A stretch of DNA of 64,000 bases from a bacterium (GCA_037128595.1 JBAXWB010000008.1:69889-133888), one strand, 5' to 3'; positions 1 through 8,820 are shown, counted from the first letter of the stretch. Numbers and translations are program-made. Notes: generated from the sequence alone by a model not told the origin.

Positions 1-107
1 CCCCCCTGGATCAACACGACGGCGATTTCCGTCGCCCGGTCGCCCATCGCCGGCGAAATGCCCGTCGTCTCAAAGTCAATCACGGCCATGGTTTCAAACT
101 CTGTCAT
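1..107 (-). CDS. 3'-5' exonuclease (DnaQ/RNase T fold), N-terminal fragment
   Basis: Only the first 35 codons lie in the window; the gene runs off the left edge. The translation contains AVIDFETTG followed by GDRATEIAVV, which is the ExoI motif (Asp and Glu that bind catalytic metal) of the DEDD exonuclease superfamily, as in the DNA polymerase III epsilon subunit and related proofreading or RNA-trimming nucleases. The ATG at 107 is the first in frame. The gene is divergent from the exporter operon that starts near 182. Which family member it is (epsilon-like, DinG-fused, UvrC-fused) cannot be told from this piece. Confidence 0.75.
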   Translation of the reverse strand, partial: MTEFETMAVIDFETTGISPAMGDRATEIAVVLIQG

Positions 108-181
108 GCCGTTCACTTTAACGCTAACCTCGTTACTCACCAAACAAAAACAGTTGTTAAGTTGCCCCCCTGATGGTCATA

Positions 182-1147
182 ATGAAAGCCATGAATGCTT
201 ACCCATGGATCAAAGGCCTTCTGGCCATCCCGGCCCTGCTCTGCGGCTCATGCACCTTGAATAGCGATAAACCCGATGGATCCGGCACCATCGAGTGCAC
301 CCAGATCCGGCTGGCCCCTGAAGTGCCGGGCCGCATCACCTCGCTCCTGATCCAGGAAGGCACCCCCCTCACCAACGGGCAGAGGGTGGCCACCCTTGAC
401 CCCCTGACCTACCAGCTCCGCTGTGACGAAGCCCGCGCCGCCCTCGCCCAGGCGCAGGCCCAACGGGACCTGATGCTGGCCGGGAGCCGGGATGAGGACA
501 TCCAGCGGGCCCGGGCCCAAGTACGGGAAGCCAAAGCCTCCGCGGAGGCCGCCGCCACCGATGCCCAACGCATGGAGATCCTGCTCGCTCAAAACAGCAC
601 TACCCGGAAACAGCGGGACGATGCCGTCACCAGCCTGGAGCGAACCACCGCCATTCTGGCCGCCGCCGAACAGCAATTGAACCGCCTCGTCAAGGGCAAC
701 CGGCAGGAAGAAATCCGCGCCACCCAGGCGGCCGTTGAATTAGCCCAAGCCCGGCTTGGACAAGCCGAGAAGGCGCTCTCCGACTGCACCGTAAAAACCA
801 CGGCCTCCGGCACGATCACTACCAAAAATGTCGAACAGGGCGAAATGGTGATGGCGGGCACCCCCCTGGCCACCCTGTCGCAATTGAATGAAGTCTGGCT
901 CTCGCTCTACCTTCCTGAAACCCGGCTTCCCACGGTAAAACTCGGACAGAAGGCTTACATCAAGGTGGATGGCGACCCCTTGCGGTACGAAGGCCTGATC
1001 ACATTCATCTCATCTGAAGCCGAATTTACGCCCCGCAATGTGCAAACCCCCGACGAACGCACCAAACTGGTGTATCGCATCAAAATCACCCTGCCAAACC
1101 CAAACCATGTTTTCAAGCCGGGCATGCCCGCCGATGGGTATCTTTAA
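182..1147 (+). CDS. HlyD/YbhG-type membrane fusion protein (periplasmic adaptor)
   Basis: Adaptor subunit linking an inner-membrane ABC exporter to a TolC channel. The N-terminus has a hydrophobic signal followed by LLCGSC, a plausible but imperfect lipobox, so it may be lipid-anchored. The first biotinyl-lipoyl half (around residues 35-70, VPGRITSLLIQEG and ATLDPLTYQ) is followed by a long alpha-helical hairpin rich in Ala, Gln, Arg and Glu (about 75-195). The second lipoyl half comes next (KTTASGTITTKNVEQGE), then a beta-barrel domain. An in-frame ATG also lies at 173; neither has a good ribosome binding site. It is the first gene of a five-gene exporter operon and the ATPase follows after 22 nt. 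The set resembles E. coli ybhGFSR. Confidence 0.88.
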   Translation: MKAMNAYPWIKGLLAIPALLCGSCTLNSDKPDGSGTIECTQIRLAPEVPGRITSLLIQEGTPLTNGQRVATLDPLTYQLRCDEARAALAQAQAQRDLMLAGSRDEDIQRARAQVREAKASAEAAATDAQRMEILLAQNSTTRKQRDDAVTSLERTTAILAAAEQQLNRLVKGNRQEEIRATQAAVELAQARLGQAEKALSDCTVKTTASGTITTKNVEQGEMVMAGTPLATLSQLNEVWLSLYLPETRLPTVKLGQKAYIKVDGDPLRYEGLITFISSEAEFTPRNVQTPDERTKLVYRIKITLPNPNHVFKPGMPADGYL

Positions 1148-1169
1148 GACAGAAGACTGAATCCTTCTT

Positions 1170-2108
1170 ATGCAAGATGCCGCCATAGAAACACACAATC
1201 TGGGCCGTTCCTTCGGTGCCGTGGAGGCGGTAAAGGGGCTGACGCTTTCTATTCAACGCGGAACCTTCTTCGGGTTGATCGGGCCGGATGGCGCCGGAAA
1301 ATCCACCACCCTGCGATTATTATGCGGCATCCTCACGCCCACGGCAGGTGACGGACGCATCCTCGGCCTCGATCTTCGTAGCGAGACGGAGGCCATCAAG
1401 GCCCGGATCGGCTACCTCTCCCAGGCCTTCACCCTCTATGGGGATCTGACGGTGGACGAAAATATCGAGTTTTTCGCCGACCTCCACGGGGTGGCGCACT
1501 TCGAACGGCATCGGCAGGAACTCCTGGCCTTCACCCGGCTGGACCCCTTTCGCACCCGACTGGCCGCCGCCCTGTCCGGCGGCATGAAGAAAAAACTGGC
1601 CCTCGCCTGTGCCCTGATTCACACGCCTGAAATCCTGTTTCTCGATGAACCCTCCACCGGGGTGGATCCGGTCTCACGCGGGGAATTCTGGACCATCCTC
1701 CAGTCGCTCCTCGCCCGCGACATCACCATCATCATGACCACCCCCTATCTCGACGAGGCCGAGCGCTGCCATCAGATCGCCCTGATGCACGCCGGGAACG
1801 TCATCCGGGTGGACACCCCCACGGCCGTGAAGGACGACCTCCGCGGCCGTATGTATTCGATTGTCGGTAACCAATCCCTGACCGCCGTACATCAGATCCT
1901 GAAACAGCGCTGGCCGCCCACCGCCCTGGTGCGATACGGGGATCGGCTGCATTTTTTTGCCGCCCGCGGGGATGCCGAAGTCCACGAGGCCCAAACCTGG
2001 CTGACCCAAAACGGGCAGGCCGGCATGCAATTCCACGCCATTGAACCCTCACTTGAAGATGTCTTTGTCTCCCTGATGAGCAGCCCACAAGAAGGACCCC
2101 GTTCATGA
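1170..2108 (+). CDS. ABC transporter ATP-binding protein (YbhF N-half-like)
   Basis: Cytoplasmic ATPase of the exporter. Visible motifs are Walker A GPDGAGKST, Q-loop region GYLSQAFTLY, signature LSGGMKKKLALA, Walker B ILFLDEPSTGVDP and a downstream switch region TTPYLDEAE. In place of the usual H-loop His there is a Pro (MTTPYLDEA), as in other YbhF-type proteins. At 312 residues it has a C-terminal extension beyond the nucleotide-binding domain, as usual for the CcmA/DrrA-type drug exporter family. Its stop overlaps the TolC gene start by 4 nt (ATGA). In E. coli YbhF two such domains are fused; here the second is a separate gene beyond the TolC gene. Confidence 0.92.
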   Translation: MQDAAIETHNLGRSFGAVEAVKGLTLSIQRGTFFGLIGPDGAGKSTTLRLLCGILTPTAGDGRILGLDLRSETEAIKARIGYLSQAFTLYGDLTVDENIEFFADLHGVAHFERHRQELLAFTRLDPFRTRLAAALSGGMKKKLALACALIHTPEILFLDEPSTGVDPVSRGEFWTILQSLLARDITIIMTTPYLDEAERCHQIALMHAGNVIRVDTPTAVKDDLRGRMYSIVGNQSLTAVHQILKQRWPPTALVRYGDRLHFFAARGDAEVHEAQTWLTQNGQAGMQFHAIEPSLEDVFVSLMSSPQEGPRS

Positions 2109-3451
2109 AAATCTTCTGTTTAAGCCTCTTTATTTTTCTTCCCTTCCTCATCCCGTTTGCCCATGCCGAAACCACAACCAACATCCTGTCGCCCGAGACC
2201 GTTGTGCAACGGGCCCTGGCCTATCACCCCGCCCTCAAAGGCCGGAACGAAGAGCTTCACATGGCCACCGCCCGGCGCCTGGAGGCCGACGCGGGACTGA
2301 AGCCCCGCCTGGATGCCCGCGCCCAGGCCCTGCACTTTGAGGGGTTGGAAAACAGCCCGGTCGCCCCGGGCGGGATCACCCTCCCGGTCGTTGAGGACCA
2401 GTACACCGCGTCCATCGGGATTACTCAGCCCCTCTACACGGGTGGCCGCGTCAGCCAGCAACGGAAAAGCGCCCGCTATCAGGAGGCCGCCACCTATCAG
2501 ACCACGGTCGCCACGGCGGCTGATATCACGCTTAATACCCTGACCGTCTACTGGCAATGGAGCAAAGCGCTTGCCCAGATTGACGCCTTCCAGACCGCCG
2601 TCGTCCGGACAGAGACGCAACTCGCAGATACCCGGAACCTGAAACAGGCCGGGTTGGCGACCGATAACGATCTTCTGGCCAATGAGGTACTGCTCGATCA
2701 GATCCAGCTCCAGCTTCAATCCGCCCGTCAACAGGAGGAACTGAGCCGGATCCAGTTAACTCAATTGACCGGAGAGAAACCGGCCGCCGGTCAGACCCCG
2801 CTGACCCCGGATGGCCTTAGCACGGCCTGGAGTCCCACCTTGGAGGATGCCCTGGGCATCGCCCTTTCAAACCGTCCGGAATTAGCCAGCCTCCGGATGA
2901 ACTCCCAGGCCAGCGCCGCCCTCATCGAGGTGGCACGGGCAGAGGCACGCCCTCAACTCGCCTTGGTGGCACGCTATGAGCAGGGGAACCCTAACCCTCA
3001 CGACTTCCCCCCTGAAGACACCTGGAAGGATGATGCCTTCATCGGGGCCGCCCTGACGTGGAATCTGTTTGATGGCGGCCTGACCCGCGCCCGGACGGCC
3101 GAAGCCCGGGCGAAGGCCGCGCGTGACGACTATGATACCCGGGCGCTCTGCGAATCCATCATCGCCGAAACCCGCGCGGCATTCCTGTCCGTGGAATATA
3201 CCCTCGCCCAACGCAGCACCTCGAGACATGCGGAAATGAGCGCCACCCGGAACCTGCAGGTCGCCACGGATCTATGGAAAAACGGGGCCGCACGCCACTC
3301 CGATGTTCTTGACGCACAGGCCAAATTAACCGGCACCACCGCGCAGCGCATCGCCGCAGAAGCCGATGTACTGATTGCCGAGGCCCGCTTGCACCATGCG
3401 ATTCACTGGCCGCCCTATCCGGATGACACTCAAAGGAACCTATCCCGCTGA
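2105..3451 (+). CDS. TolC-family outer membrane efflux protein
   Basis: Outer-membrane channel of the tripartite exporter. A Sec signal peptide (MKIFCLSLFIFLPF..., cut after AHA) is followed by two OEP-type repeats. Each consists of long coiled-coil helices with beta strands such as YTASIGITQPLYTGGRVSQQ and DAFIGAALTWNLFDGGLTRA, which are the duplicated halves of TolC proteins. At 448 residues the length is typical. The start overlaps the upstream ATPase (ATGA) and the end overlaps the next ATPase, so translation is coupled through adaptor, ATPase, channel and second ATPase. The substrate is unknown. Confidence 0.93.
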   Translation: MKIFCLSLFIFLPFLIPFAHAETTTNILSPETVVQRALAYHPALKGRNEELHMATARRLEADAGLKPRLDARAQALHFEGLENSPVAPGGITLPVVEDQYTASIGITQPLYTGGRVSQQRKSARYQEAATYQTTVATAADITLNTLTVYWQWSKALAQIDAFQTAVVRTETQLADTRNLKQAGLATDNDLLANEVLLDQIQLQLQSARQQEELSRIQLTQLTGEKPAAGQTPLTPDGLSTAWSPTLEDALGIALSNRPELASLRMNSQASAALIEVARAEARPQLALVARYEQGNPNPHDFPPEDTWKDDAFIGAALTWNLFDGGLTRARTAEARAKAARDDYDTRALCESIIAETRAAFLSVEYTLAQRSTSRHAEMSATRNLQVATDLWKNGAARHSDVLDAQAKLTGTTAQRIAAEADVLIAEARLHHAIHWPPYPDDTQRNLSR

Positions 3452-4188
3452 AAACGCCCGACCATGCCATTGAAATTGAAAGCCTGACCAAGCGCTTTGG
3501 CACGTTCACGGCCGTGGACCGGATCTCCTTCACAGTCGAGCATGGCGAGATCTTCGGCTTTTTGGGGCCCAATGGCGCAGGGAAATCGACGACCATCCGC
3601 ATGCTTTGCGGGCTGCTCTCCTCCTCCGCCGGCACGGCCCGGGTCAATGGCTTCGACATCAACCGCCAACCGGACCAGGTCCGGGAAAACATCGGCTATA
3701 TGTCACAGAAATTCAGCCTCTATAAAGACCTGACGGTCGTGGAAAACATCTGTTTCTTTGGCGGCGTCTATGGCCTTGACGGGAGCGAACTCCGGCACCA
3801 GATGGACACGGTCATCGCCATGGCCGGCTTGGCAGGACTCGAACACCGCCTGACCGGGGTGTTGTCGGGGGCCTTGCAACAGCGGCTGGCGCTCGGGTGC
3901 GCCATTTTGCACAGCCCACCTATTCTGTTCCTGGACGAGCCCACCAGCGGCGTGGACCCCGTGTCGCGCCGCCTGTTCTGGGACCTGATCCATACGCTTT
4001 CGACCCAAGGCACCACCGTCCTGATCACCACCCACTTCATGGACGAAGCCGAATTCTGTGGCCGCCTCGGCTTTATCAACGGCGGCAAACTGATTGCCCT
4101 GGATACCCCCACTCAAATCAAGCGCCAAACGAATTCACCCACACTGGAAGAAGCCTTCATCAGGCTGGCGAAACAGGATTCAGAATGA
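3448..4188 (+). CDS. ABC transporter ATP-binding protein (YbhF C-half-like), probable CTG start
   Basis: Second ATPase of the exporter: Walker A GPNGAGKST, Walker B ILFLDEPTSGVDP, H-loop TTHFMDEAE. The signature is degenerate (LSGALQQRLALG instead of LSGGQ). The first ATG/GTG-type start in frame (GTG at 3514) would remove the conserved beginning of the fold (AIEIESLTKRFGTFTAVD). The frame is open back to 3427 with no ATG, GTG or TTG before 3514. A CTG at 3448 overlaps the TolC stop (CTGA, like the common ATGA overlap) and has AAAGGA about 10 nt upstream, so I use it as the start. That start is inferred; the ATPase identity is secure. Confidence 0.85.
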   Translation: MKTPDHAIEIESLTKRFGTFTAVDRISFTVEHGEIFGFLGPNGAGKSTTIRMLCGLLSSSAGTARVNGFDINRQPDQVRENIGYMSQKFSLYKDLTVVENICFFGGVYGLDGSELRHQMDTVIAMAGLAGLEHRLTGVLSGALQQRLALGCAILHSPPILFLDEPTSGVDPVSRRLFWDLIHTLSTQGTTVLITTHFMDEAEFCGRLGFINGGKLIALDTPTQIKRQTNSPTLEEAFIRLAKQDSE

Positions 4189-4211
4189 AACAAACCAAAC
4201 TAAATTCTCCC

Positions 4212-4253
4212 CACTGCCCACTGCTTACTGCCTACTGCTTACTGTTCACTCAC
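4212..4253. repeat. Heptanucleotide tandem repeat (YACTGCY units)
   Basis: Six consecutive 7-nt units (cactgcc, cactgct, tactgcc, tactgct, tactgtt, cactcac) fill the gap between the second ATPase and the permease gene. They resemble the short tandemly repeated heptamers (STRR type) known in cyanobacteria and some other bacteria. The repeat sits directly before the permease start, so it occupies the place where a ribosome binding site should be. Confidence 0.7.
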
Positions 4254-4258
4254 TAACT

Positions 4259-5383
4259 ATGCGTCGATTCCTGGCCATTTTAAAAAAGGAGTTCCGGCAG
4301 ATACGCCGGGACCCGCTGTCGTTGGGGCTCCTGCTCTTTGTGCCGGCCATGCTGCTCGGGCTGTATGGCTATGCGCTTTCATTCGACGTCAAACATATCC
4401 GCATTGCCATGCTGGACGAGGACCGCACGCCGGAAAGCCGCGCCTTTCAGGACAGCCTGTTCCAGAACCCGTATTTCGACAAAATTGCCACCCTGAACCG
4501 GACGGGGGAAGTGAAAGACTGGCTGGATCGCGGACGGGTTCGCGCCGTTCTGATCATTCCCCGCGGCTATGCCCGAACACTCGCGCAAGGTGCACCCGCC
4601 CACGTTCAGGCGCTGGTCGATGCCAGCGACGCCAATACCGCCGCCACCACCATCGGCTATCTCGAGGCCCTGGCAGACCGCATGACCCGGAAACTCCGGA
4701 CCCAGACCCTGCAACAGGCCGGTCTCCCTAACGCGCTTCCCATCGTCACCCTGGAGCCCCGCATCTGGTTCAATCCCGAGCTCCAGAGCGCCAAGTTTCT
4801 CATTCCCGGCCTGATCGGGCTCTTGCTGATGCTCTCCTGCGTCGTGGCCACTTCGGTCTCCATTGTGCGTGAAAAAGAGCGCGAAACCATGGAGCAGATC
4901 ATGGTCTCCCCGATCCGGCCGGAGGAGCTGATTCTGGGAAAACTCCTGCCTTATGTCGTCGTCGGGGTCGGCACCATGGTTGCCGTACTGTTCCTGGGGT
5001 ATGTTTTTTTCGACATTGTGATTAAAGGCTCCTATCTGCTCTTGAGCCTCACCACGCTGATGTTCCTGTTCGCAGCGCTGGGAATGGGCGTCTTGATCTC
5101 CACCATCACCCGGACTCAGCAGATGGCGTTCCAGGTAGCCGTCCTCACCTCCATGCTGCCGGCCATTATTCTGTCAGGCTTCATCTTCCCCATCCAGAAC
5201 ATGCCGCTTCTCATTCAAGGTATCACCCATTTCATCATCCCCCGCTACTTCGTTGCCGCCCTGCGCCAGATCATTCTCAAGGACGCCTCGTTTCTGGATG
5301 TCCTTCCGCATCTGCTAGGCATGCTGATCCTCGGCCTCCTCTTCAACCTGCTGGCCGCCTGGCGCCTGCGGAAGACGCTCTGA
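4259..5383 (+). CDS. ABC-2 type exporter permease (YbhS/YbhR-like)
   Basis: Integral inner-membrane subunit of the exporter, 374 residues. The N-terminal membrane segment (LGLLLFVPAMLLGLYGYAL) is followed by a large periplasmic domain (about residues 40-175) and then five further hydrophobic segments. The loop after the second membrane segment has VREKERETMEQIMVSPIRPEE, the conserved motif of ABC-2 permeases. The ATG at 4259 starts the canonical MRRFLAILKKEFRQIRRDP; the frame is open upstream but that stretch overlaps the ATPase gene and the heptamer repeat. YbhS and YbhR normally form a heterodimer; no second permease gene follows, so this one may act as a homodimer or the partner may be elsewhere. 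Confidence 0.92.
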   Translation: MRRFLAILKKEFRQIRRDPLSLGLLLFVPAMLLGLYGYALSFDVKHIRIAMLDEDRTPESRAFQDSLFQNPYFDKIATLNRTGEVKDWLDRGRVRAVLIIPRGYARTLAQGAPAHVQALVDASDANTAATTIGYLEALADRMTRKLRTQTLQQAGLPNALPIVTLEPRIWFNPELQSAKFLIPGLIGLLLMLSCVVATSVSIVREKERETMEQIMVSPIRPEELILGKLLPYVVVGVGTMVAVLFLGYVFFDIVIKGSYLLLSLTTLMFLFAALGMGVLISTITRTQQMAFQVAVLTSMLPAIILSGFIFPIQNMPLLIQGITHFIIPRYFVAALRQIILKDASFLDVLPHLLGMLILGLLFNLLAAWRLRKTL

Positions 5384-5440
5384 ACCCAGCGGGCGCTGCC
5401 CCCTTGCATTTCATAATATCCAGTGTTAATAAGCTTTAGC

Positions 5441-6286
5441 ATGAGCTCGACACCAACCATTAACGACGTGGCCAAGGCCGCTGGGGTCTCCCTGTCGGCG
5501 GTCTCATTTGTGCTTAACGGGAAGGCTGGCAAGTACCGGATCAGCCCCACCACTCAAGCCCGTATCCGCACCGCTATCACCCAACTGGGATTCAAACCCG
5601 ATCAGATCGCCATCAGCAAGGCCCATGGCGAACATCAACCTCACCCCATTGAGGCGACTCCTGTTGAACCCATCGCCCAGCCGGTCGTGGAGGAGATACC
5701 CCCACCGGAACCCGAGATTGCCATCGAGAACGTGCCACCGGGAATCGAGGTGGATGCCGACGTCCCGGCGGCATCAGCGCCCGAGGCGGATCCTTCCATT
5801 TCAACACCGGTGTTCACACCCGCAGAGACGCACGCAATAACGCCTGAAGTGACGGCCCCTGCTCCAGAAACCCCTCACCTAAATCCTCTCCCTCAAGGGG
5901 AGAGGACAGATGGGATTCAGGAAGGAACACCTCCACCGGCCACACCGTCACCAGTCAACATCGCGATTGAAACCCCGACGCAGGAACCCCCGCCCCCAGT
6001 CCCTCCGCCAAATTTCGACCAACAACCCAACAACTCAACAGCCGCTTCCCCTGAATCCAACCTGGAGCCAACCCCTATCCCGGACCCGGCCCCCGTTGTC
6101 GCGCCGACTCCCACACAACCAGAAGCCACACCGCCCCCCGCACCGGAACCGGAACCGCCGCCAGAATCAGTACTGCCTGAGGTGCCCACAGCAGTGACAG
6201 AGGCCGAGATACTGACCTCTCAGGAAGAACTTTCCGACACACAAACTGAGGCAGCACCTGCGACGGAATTACCGGCACCACCTTGA
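5441..6286 (+). CDS. LacI-type HTH domain protein with Pro/Glu-rich tail and no sugar-binding domain
   Basis: Residues about 5-60 are a clear LacI-family DNA-binding domain: PTINDVAKAAGVSLSAVSFVLNGK, then the third helix and hinge region (SPTTQARIRTAITQLGFKPDQIA). In normal LacI regulators a 270-residue periplasmic-binding-like effector domain follows. Here it is replaced by about 215 residues of low-complexity sequence dominated by Pro, Glu, Ala and Thr. A palindromic repeat is embedded in frame (see 5871-5907). The protein may bind DNA without sensing a sugar, or act as a structural DNA-binding protein. The ATG at 5441 is preferred over a GTG at 5423; neither has a good ribosome binding site. 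Base composition of the tail (CA/CCG-rich) differs from its neighbours. Confidence 0.7.
   Translation: MSSTPTINDVAKAAGVSLSAVSFVLNGKAGKYRISPTTQARIRTAITQLGFKPDQIAISKAHGEHQPHPIEATPVEPIAQPVVEEIPPPEPEIAIENVPPGIEVDADVPAASAPEADPSISTPVFTPAETHAITPEVTAPAPETPHLNPLPQGERTDGIQEGTPPPATPSPVNIAIETPTQEPPPPVPPPNFDQQPNNSTAASPESNLEPTPIPDPAPVVAPTPTQPEATPPPAPEPEPPPESVLPEVPTAVTEAEILTSQEELSDTQTEAAPATELPAPP
5871..5907 (+). repeat. Palindromic repeat inserted in frame (PHLNPLPQGER-encoding type)
   Basis: The hairpin core is CCTCTCCC (5885-5892), loop TCAAG, GGGAGAGG (5898-5905), preceded by CCCCTCACCTAAAT. This is the widespread intergenic repeat of the form CCCTCACCC-TAA-CCCTCTCCC-GGGGAGAGG found in many bacterial genomes. 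Here it lies inside an open reading frame and is read as PHLNPLPQGER, within the low-complexity tail of the LacI-HTH protein. It does not break the frame. Confidence 0.75.
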
Positions 6287-6341
6287 CCGGCCGATGTCAC
6301 CACGCCGCCGTCATAATGGCATACTCTCTCGGAACCCCCGG

Positions 6342-6371
6342 AAGGCCCCCACGCACGTACACGTGGGCCTT
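6342..6371. repeat. Inverted repeat (hairpin) between LacI-HTH gene and DUF2442 gene
   Basis: AAGGCCC (6342 onward) and GGGCCTT (ending 6371) pair around a CACG/CGTG-containing centre with a two-base bulge. It lies between two convergent genes. No T-run follows on either strand, so a classic intrinsic terminator is not supported, though it could still act on transcript ends. Confidence 0.45.
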
Positions 6372-6423
6372 CTATCTCCACCCCAACAACCGCGAAGTCA
6401 TCAGACTGACCGTTCTTCGCTGC

Positions 6424-6970
<547 letters not shown>

Positions 6971-7234
6971 CGCATACCATCCTCCAAGTTACTCATCGTC
7001 TCAAGCCAACATTATGACAGAGGTCGCGTTGTCCTGTCTATCCTCTGCACTAACGATTTTCTTATCATCGAAAGGGTGAATCCAGCATCTGCCCTACAAC
7101 ACCAAGCATCACATCATCCAATATCCATAAGCTTTAGCAGGAGGTCTGCCCCCTGCGGTGAGACGACAGCGGAGTCTGGCATTCTGGCTCCAGGAACGGG
7201 CCGGACTTTGATCAGAGAGGGCGAGAAGGAATAC

Positions 7235-7920
7235 TCAGGCCCGCCGGCGCAGGGCATGCCTGGCGAGGACGAGAACTCCGAGGCCGAACAGCGCGAAAGT
7301 CGAGGGCTCGGGAACGGCCACGGCCGTGATCGACATCCGCAAAGGGGCCGACAGCGCGCCGCCATCGGTCCATGTTGCCCCAAAATCAACGCTTTTTAAC
7401 GATTGAGGCGGACCAACGCCGAGAGTTGAAAGGGTCCAGCTTCCGGATTGAACCGAAAAATAGGGACCGAACGGATCCCCGTAATTAACGTTTTCCCGCC
7501 ACTGCCCACCTCCGTTATCAACGCCCGTCACGATCCCGTCACGATGAAGTAGCTGGTGTCAGCACTCAGGCTCACGTTTCCCGTAAAGACCTTGGGATAA
7601 TTGGCGTCAACGAGGGAAAGTCGGTCGATTTTCACCAGCGGAGCGTAATTCGGGGATCCGCTCACGCTCCAAACTTCCATAAAAAGGGTGCCGGCGGGGT
7701 TGAAGTCCTCAATCTCCGCAGTCACTTCGGTCAAGGTATACCCCGACCCATCGGTTGTGATCGGGGTTGCGTACCATGACGACGAGGAAAGGACACGCTG
7801 GACCACCTGCATTCCGGGAGTGGGATCCGGGAAGCGGTTATCCAGGGAAAGTCCGGCGTTCGCCACCCACCAAGGAGCAATCAGAAGAACAAAAAACAAT
7901 GGAAGAAGGTTTGTTTTCAT
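7235..7920 (-). pseudogene. PEP-CTERM exported protein, frameshifted by an 11-bp duplication
   Basis: Two minus-strand frames join to one coherent protein. The upstream part (7920 to about 7530) has a signal peptide MKTNLLPLFFVLLIAPWWV and a beta-rich domain with TLTEVTAEIEDF and SADTSYFIVTG, which looks like the choice-of-anchor family. The downstream part continues GVDNGGGQWREN and ends with VPEPSTFALFGLGVLVLAR plus basic residues, a PEP-CTERM sorting signal read by exosortase. The break falls at a direct duplication of CCCGTCACGAT (7524-7534, 7535-7545). Removing one copy restores SYFIVTGVDNGGG exactly. It may be a true pseudogene, a phase-variable site, or an assembly error. Confidence 0.75.
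7524..7545. repeat. 11-bp tandem duplication (CCCGTCACGAT x2) causing a frameshift
   Basis: Two exact adjacent copies of an 11-mer lie within the PEP-CTERM gene. Because 11 is not a multiple of three, the second copy shifts the frame and brings in a TGA stop. Such duplications arise by replication slippage and can revert. Confidence 0.85.
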
Positions 7921-7980
7921 AAATTTAGAGTGCGGTAAAATCCCCGCAACCAATTCCCCTTTCTGTTGTCTAAACTCACA

Positions 7981-8820
7981 TTAGAACCGGTACGAGACAC
8001 CCACTGAGATCACGGGATAGAACTGGAAGGCACTGGCATCATCCTGGATATCAGCGACCTCTTTCGCCAGCGCCTGGTTTACATAGGGTTGCAAGGCGGG
8101 ATCAGAGGCGGTGGCGCTGGCCTCCACTTTCGGTTCACCCTGGAACATGACGCCGAAGTCACAGGCGAAGTGCCATCGCCCATCAGCCCCCACCGCATTG
8201 CCGTAGCCAAACCCCAGATAGGGCGCCCATTCGCTAAACGTCACCTGCCCACTCAGGGCACTTAGATCATAGGCCTGCCCGTCCAAGGTCACGCTATCGT
8301 TCAGATTCGCCTTCAGGTTAAACTTGTTCTTATTGATCAAGGCACCGCCCGTCACCCGGAACCCGCCCCCAAACACATGCAGGTCCACCAGCGGGCCATA
8401 AGAAAGCCAGTCGAGATCAGTGTTGATCGTTCCCTCATCCCGCTCGATGGATGGCCCGGCACTCATCATGTTGACACCAAAGCGGAAGCCCAGGTAATCA
8501 TTGACCCCCACCGTGGCCTCCAGGCCCGCACCCAATGTGCCCGCCTTCACCGTCAACCCCAGGCCGCCCGCAGACGCCGGGGTGCTCTTTGCCGGGGGAT
8601 TACCCGCCACAACGGGCTTCGTAGGGGCTACCGCCGCCGGCTTCGTCACGGCCGTGGTCGTCTTCACAGGAGCCGCTACCGGCGCAACCGACTTCGCGAC
8701 CGACTTCACCGTCGATGTGGCCGGCTTCACAGGTGTTACCGCCAACCCCACAGGGGCCGCCGTCAATTCGATTGCCACACCCAGCGCCATAAACCCAGCT
8801 ATAATCAAACATCGTTTCAC
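7981..8820 (-). CDS. Predicted outer-membrane beta-barrel protein with Ala/Pro/Lys-rich linker
   Basis: A signal peptide (KRCLIIAGFMALGVAIELTAA) is followed by a low-complexity segment rich in Val, Lys, Pro, Ala and Thr (about residues 20-85), then a region of alternating beta strands (GLEATVGVNDYLGFRFGVNM, GGFRVTGGALINKN, APYLGFGYGNAVG). It ends in aromatic YRF, the usual signal for BAM-dependent insertion. The GTG at 8820 is chosen as start because AAAGGAG lies about 6 nt upstream; an in-frame start at 8841 has none. The linker may reach into the periplasm or bind peptidoglycan. Function is unknown. It is divergent from the beta-barrel gene at 8985. Confidence 0.72.
   Translation of the reverse strand: MKRCLIIAGFMALGVAIELTAAPVGLAVTPVKPATSTVKSVAKSVAPVAAPVKTTTAVTKPAAVAPTKPVVAGNPPAKSTPASAGGLGLTVKAGTLGAGLEATVGVNDYLGFRFGVNMMSAGPSIERDEGTINTDLDWLSYGPLVDLHVFGGGFRVTGGALINKNKFNLKANLNDSVTLDGQAYDLSALSGQVTFSEWAPYLGFGYGNAVGADGRWHFACDFGVMFQGEPKVEASATASDPALQPYVNQALAKEVADIQDDASAFQFYPVISVGVSYRF

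Noticed and set aside
4184-4258. Small gene starting MKQTKLNS after the second ATPase
   Set aside because: Only 23 codons, mostly the heptamer repeat, with no domain or membrane signature of its own.
6342-6371. Intrinsic terminator
   Set aside because: A stem is present but there is no T-run on either side.
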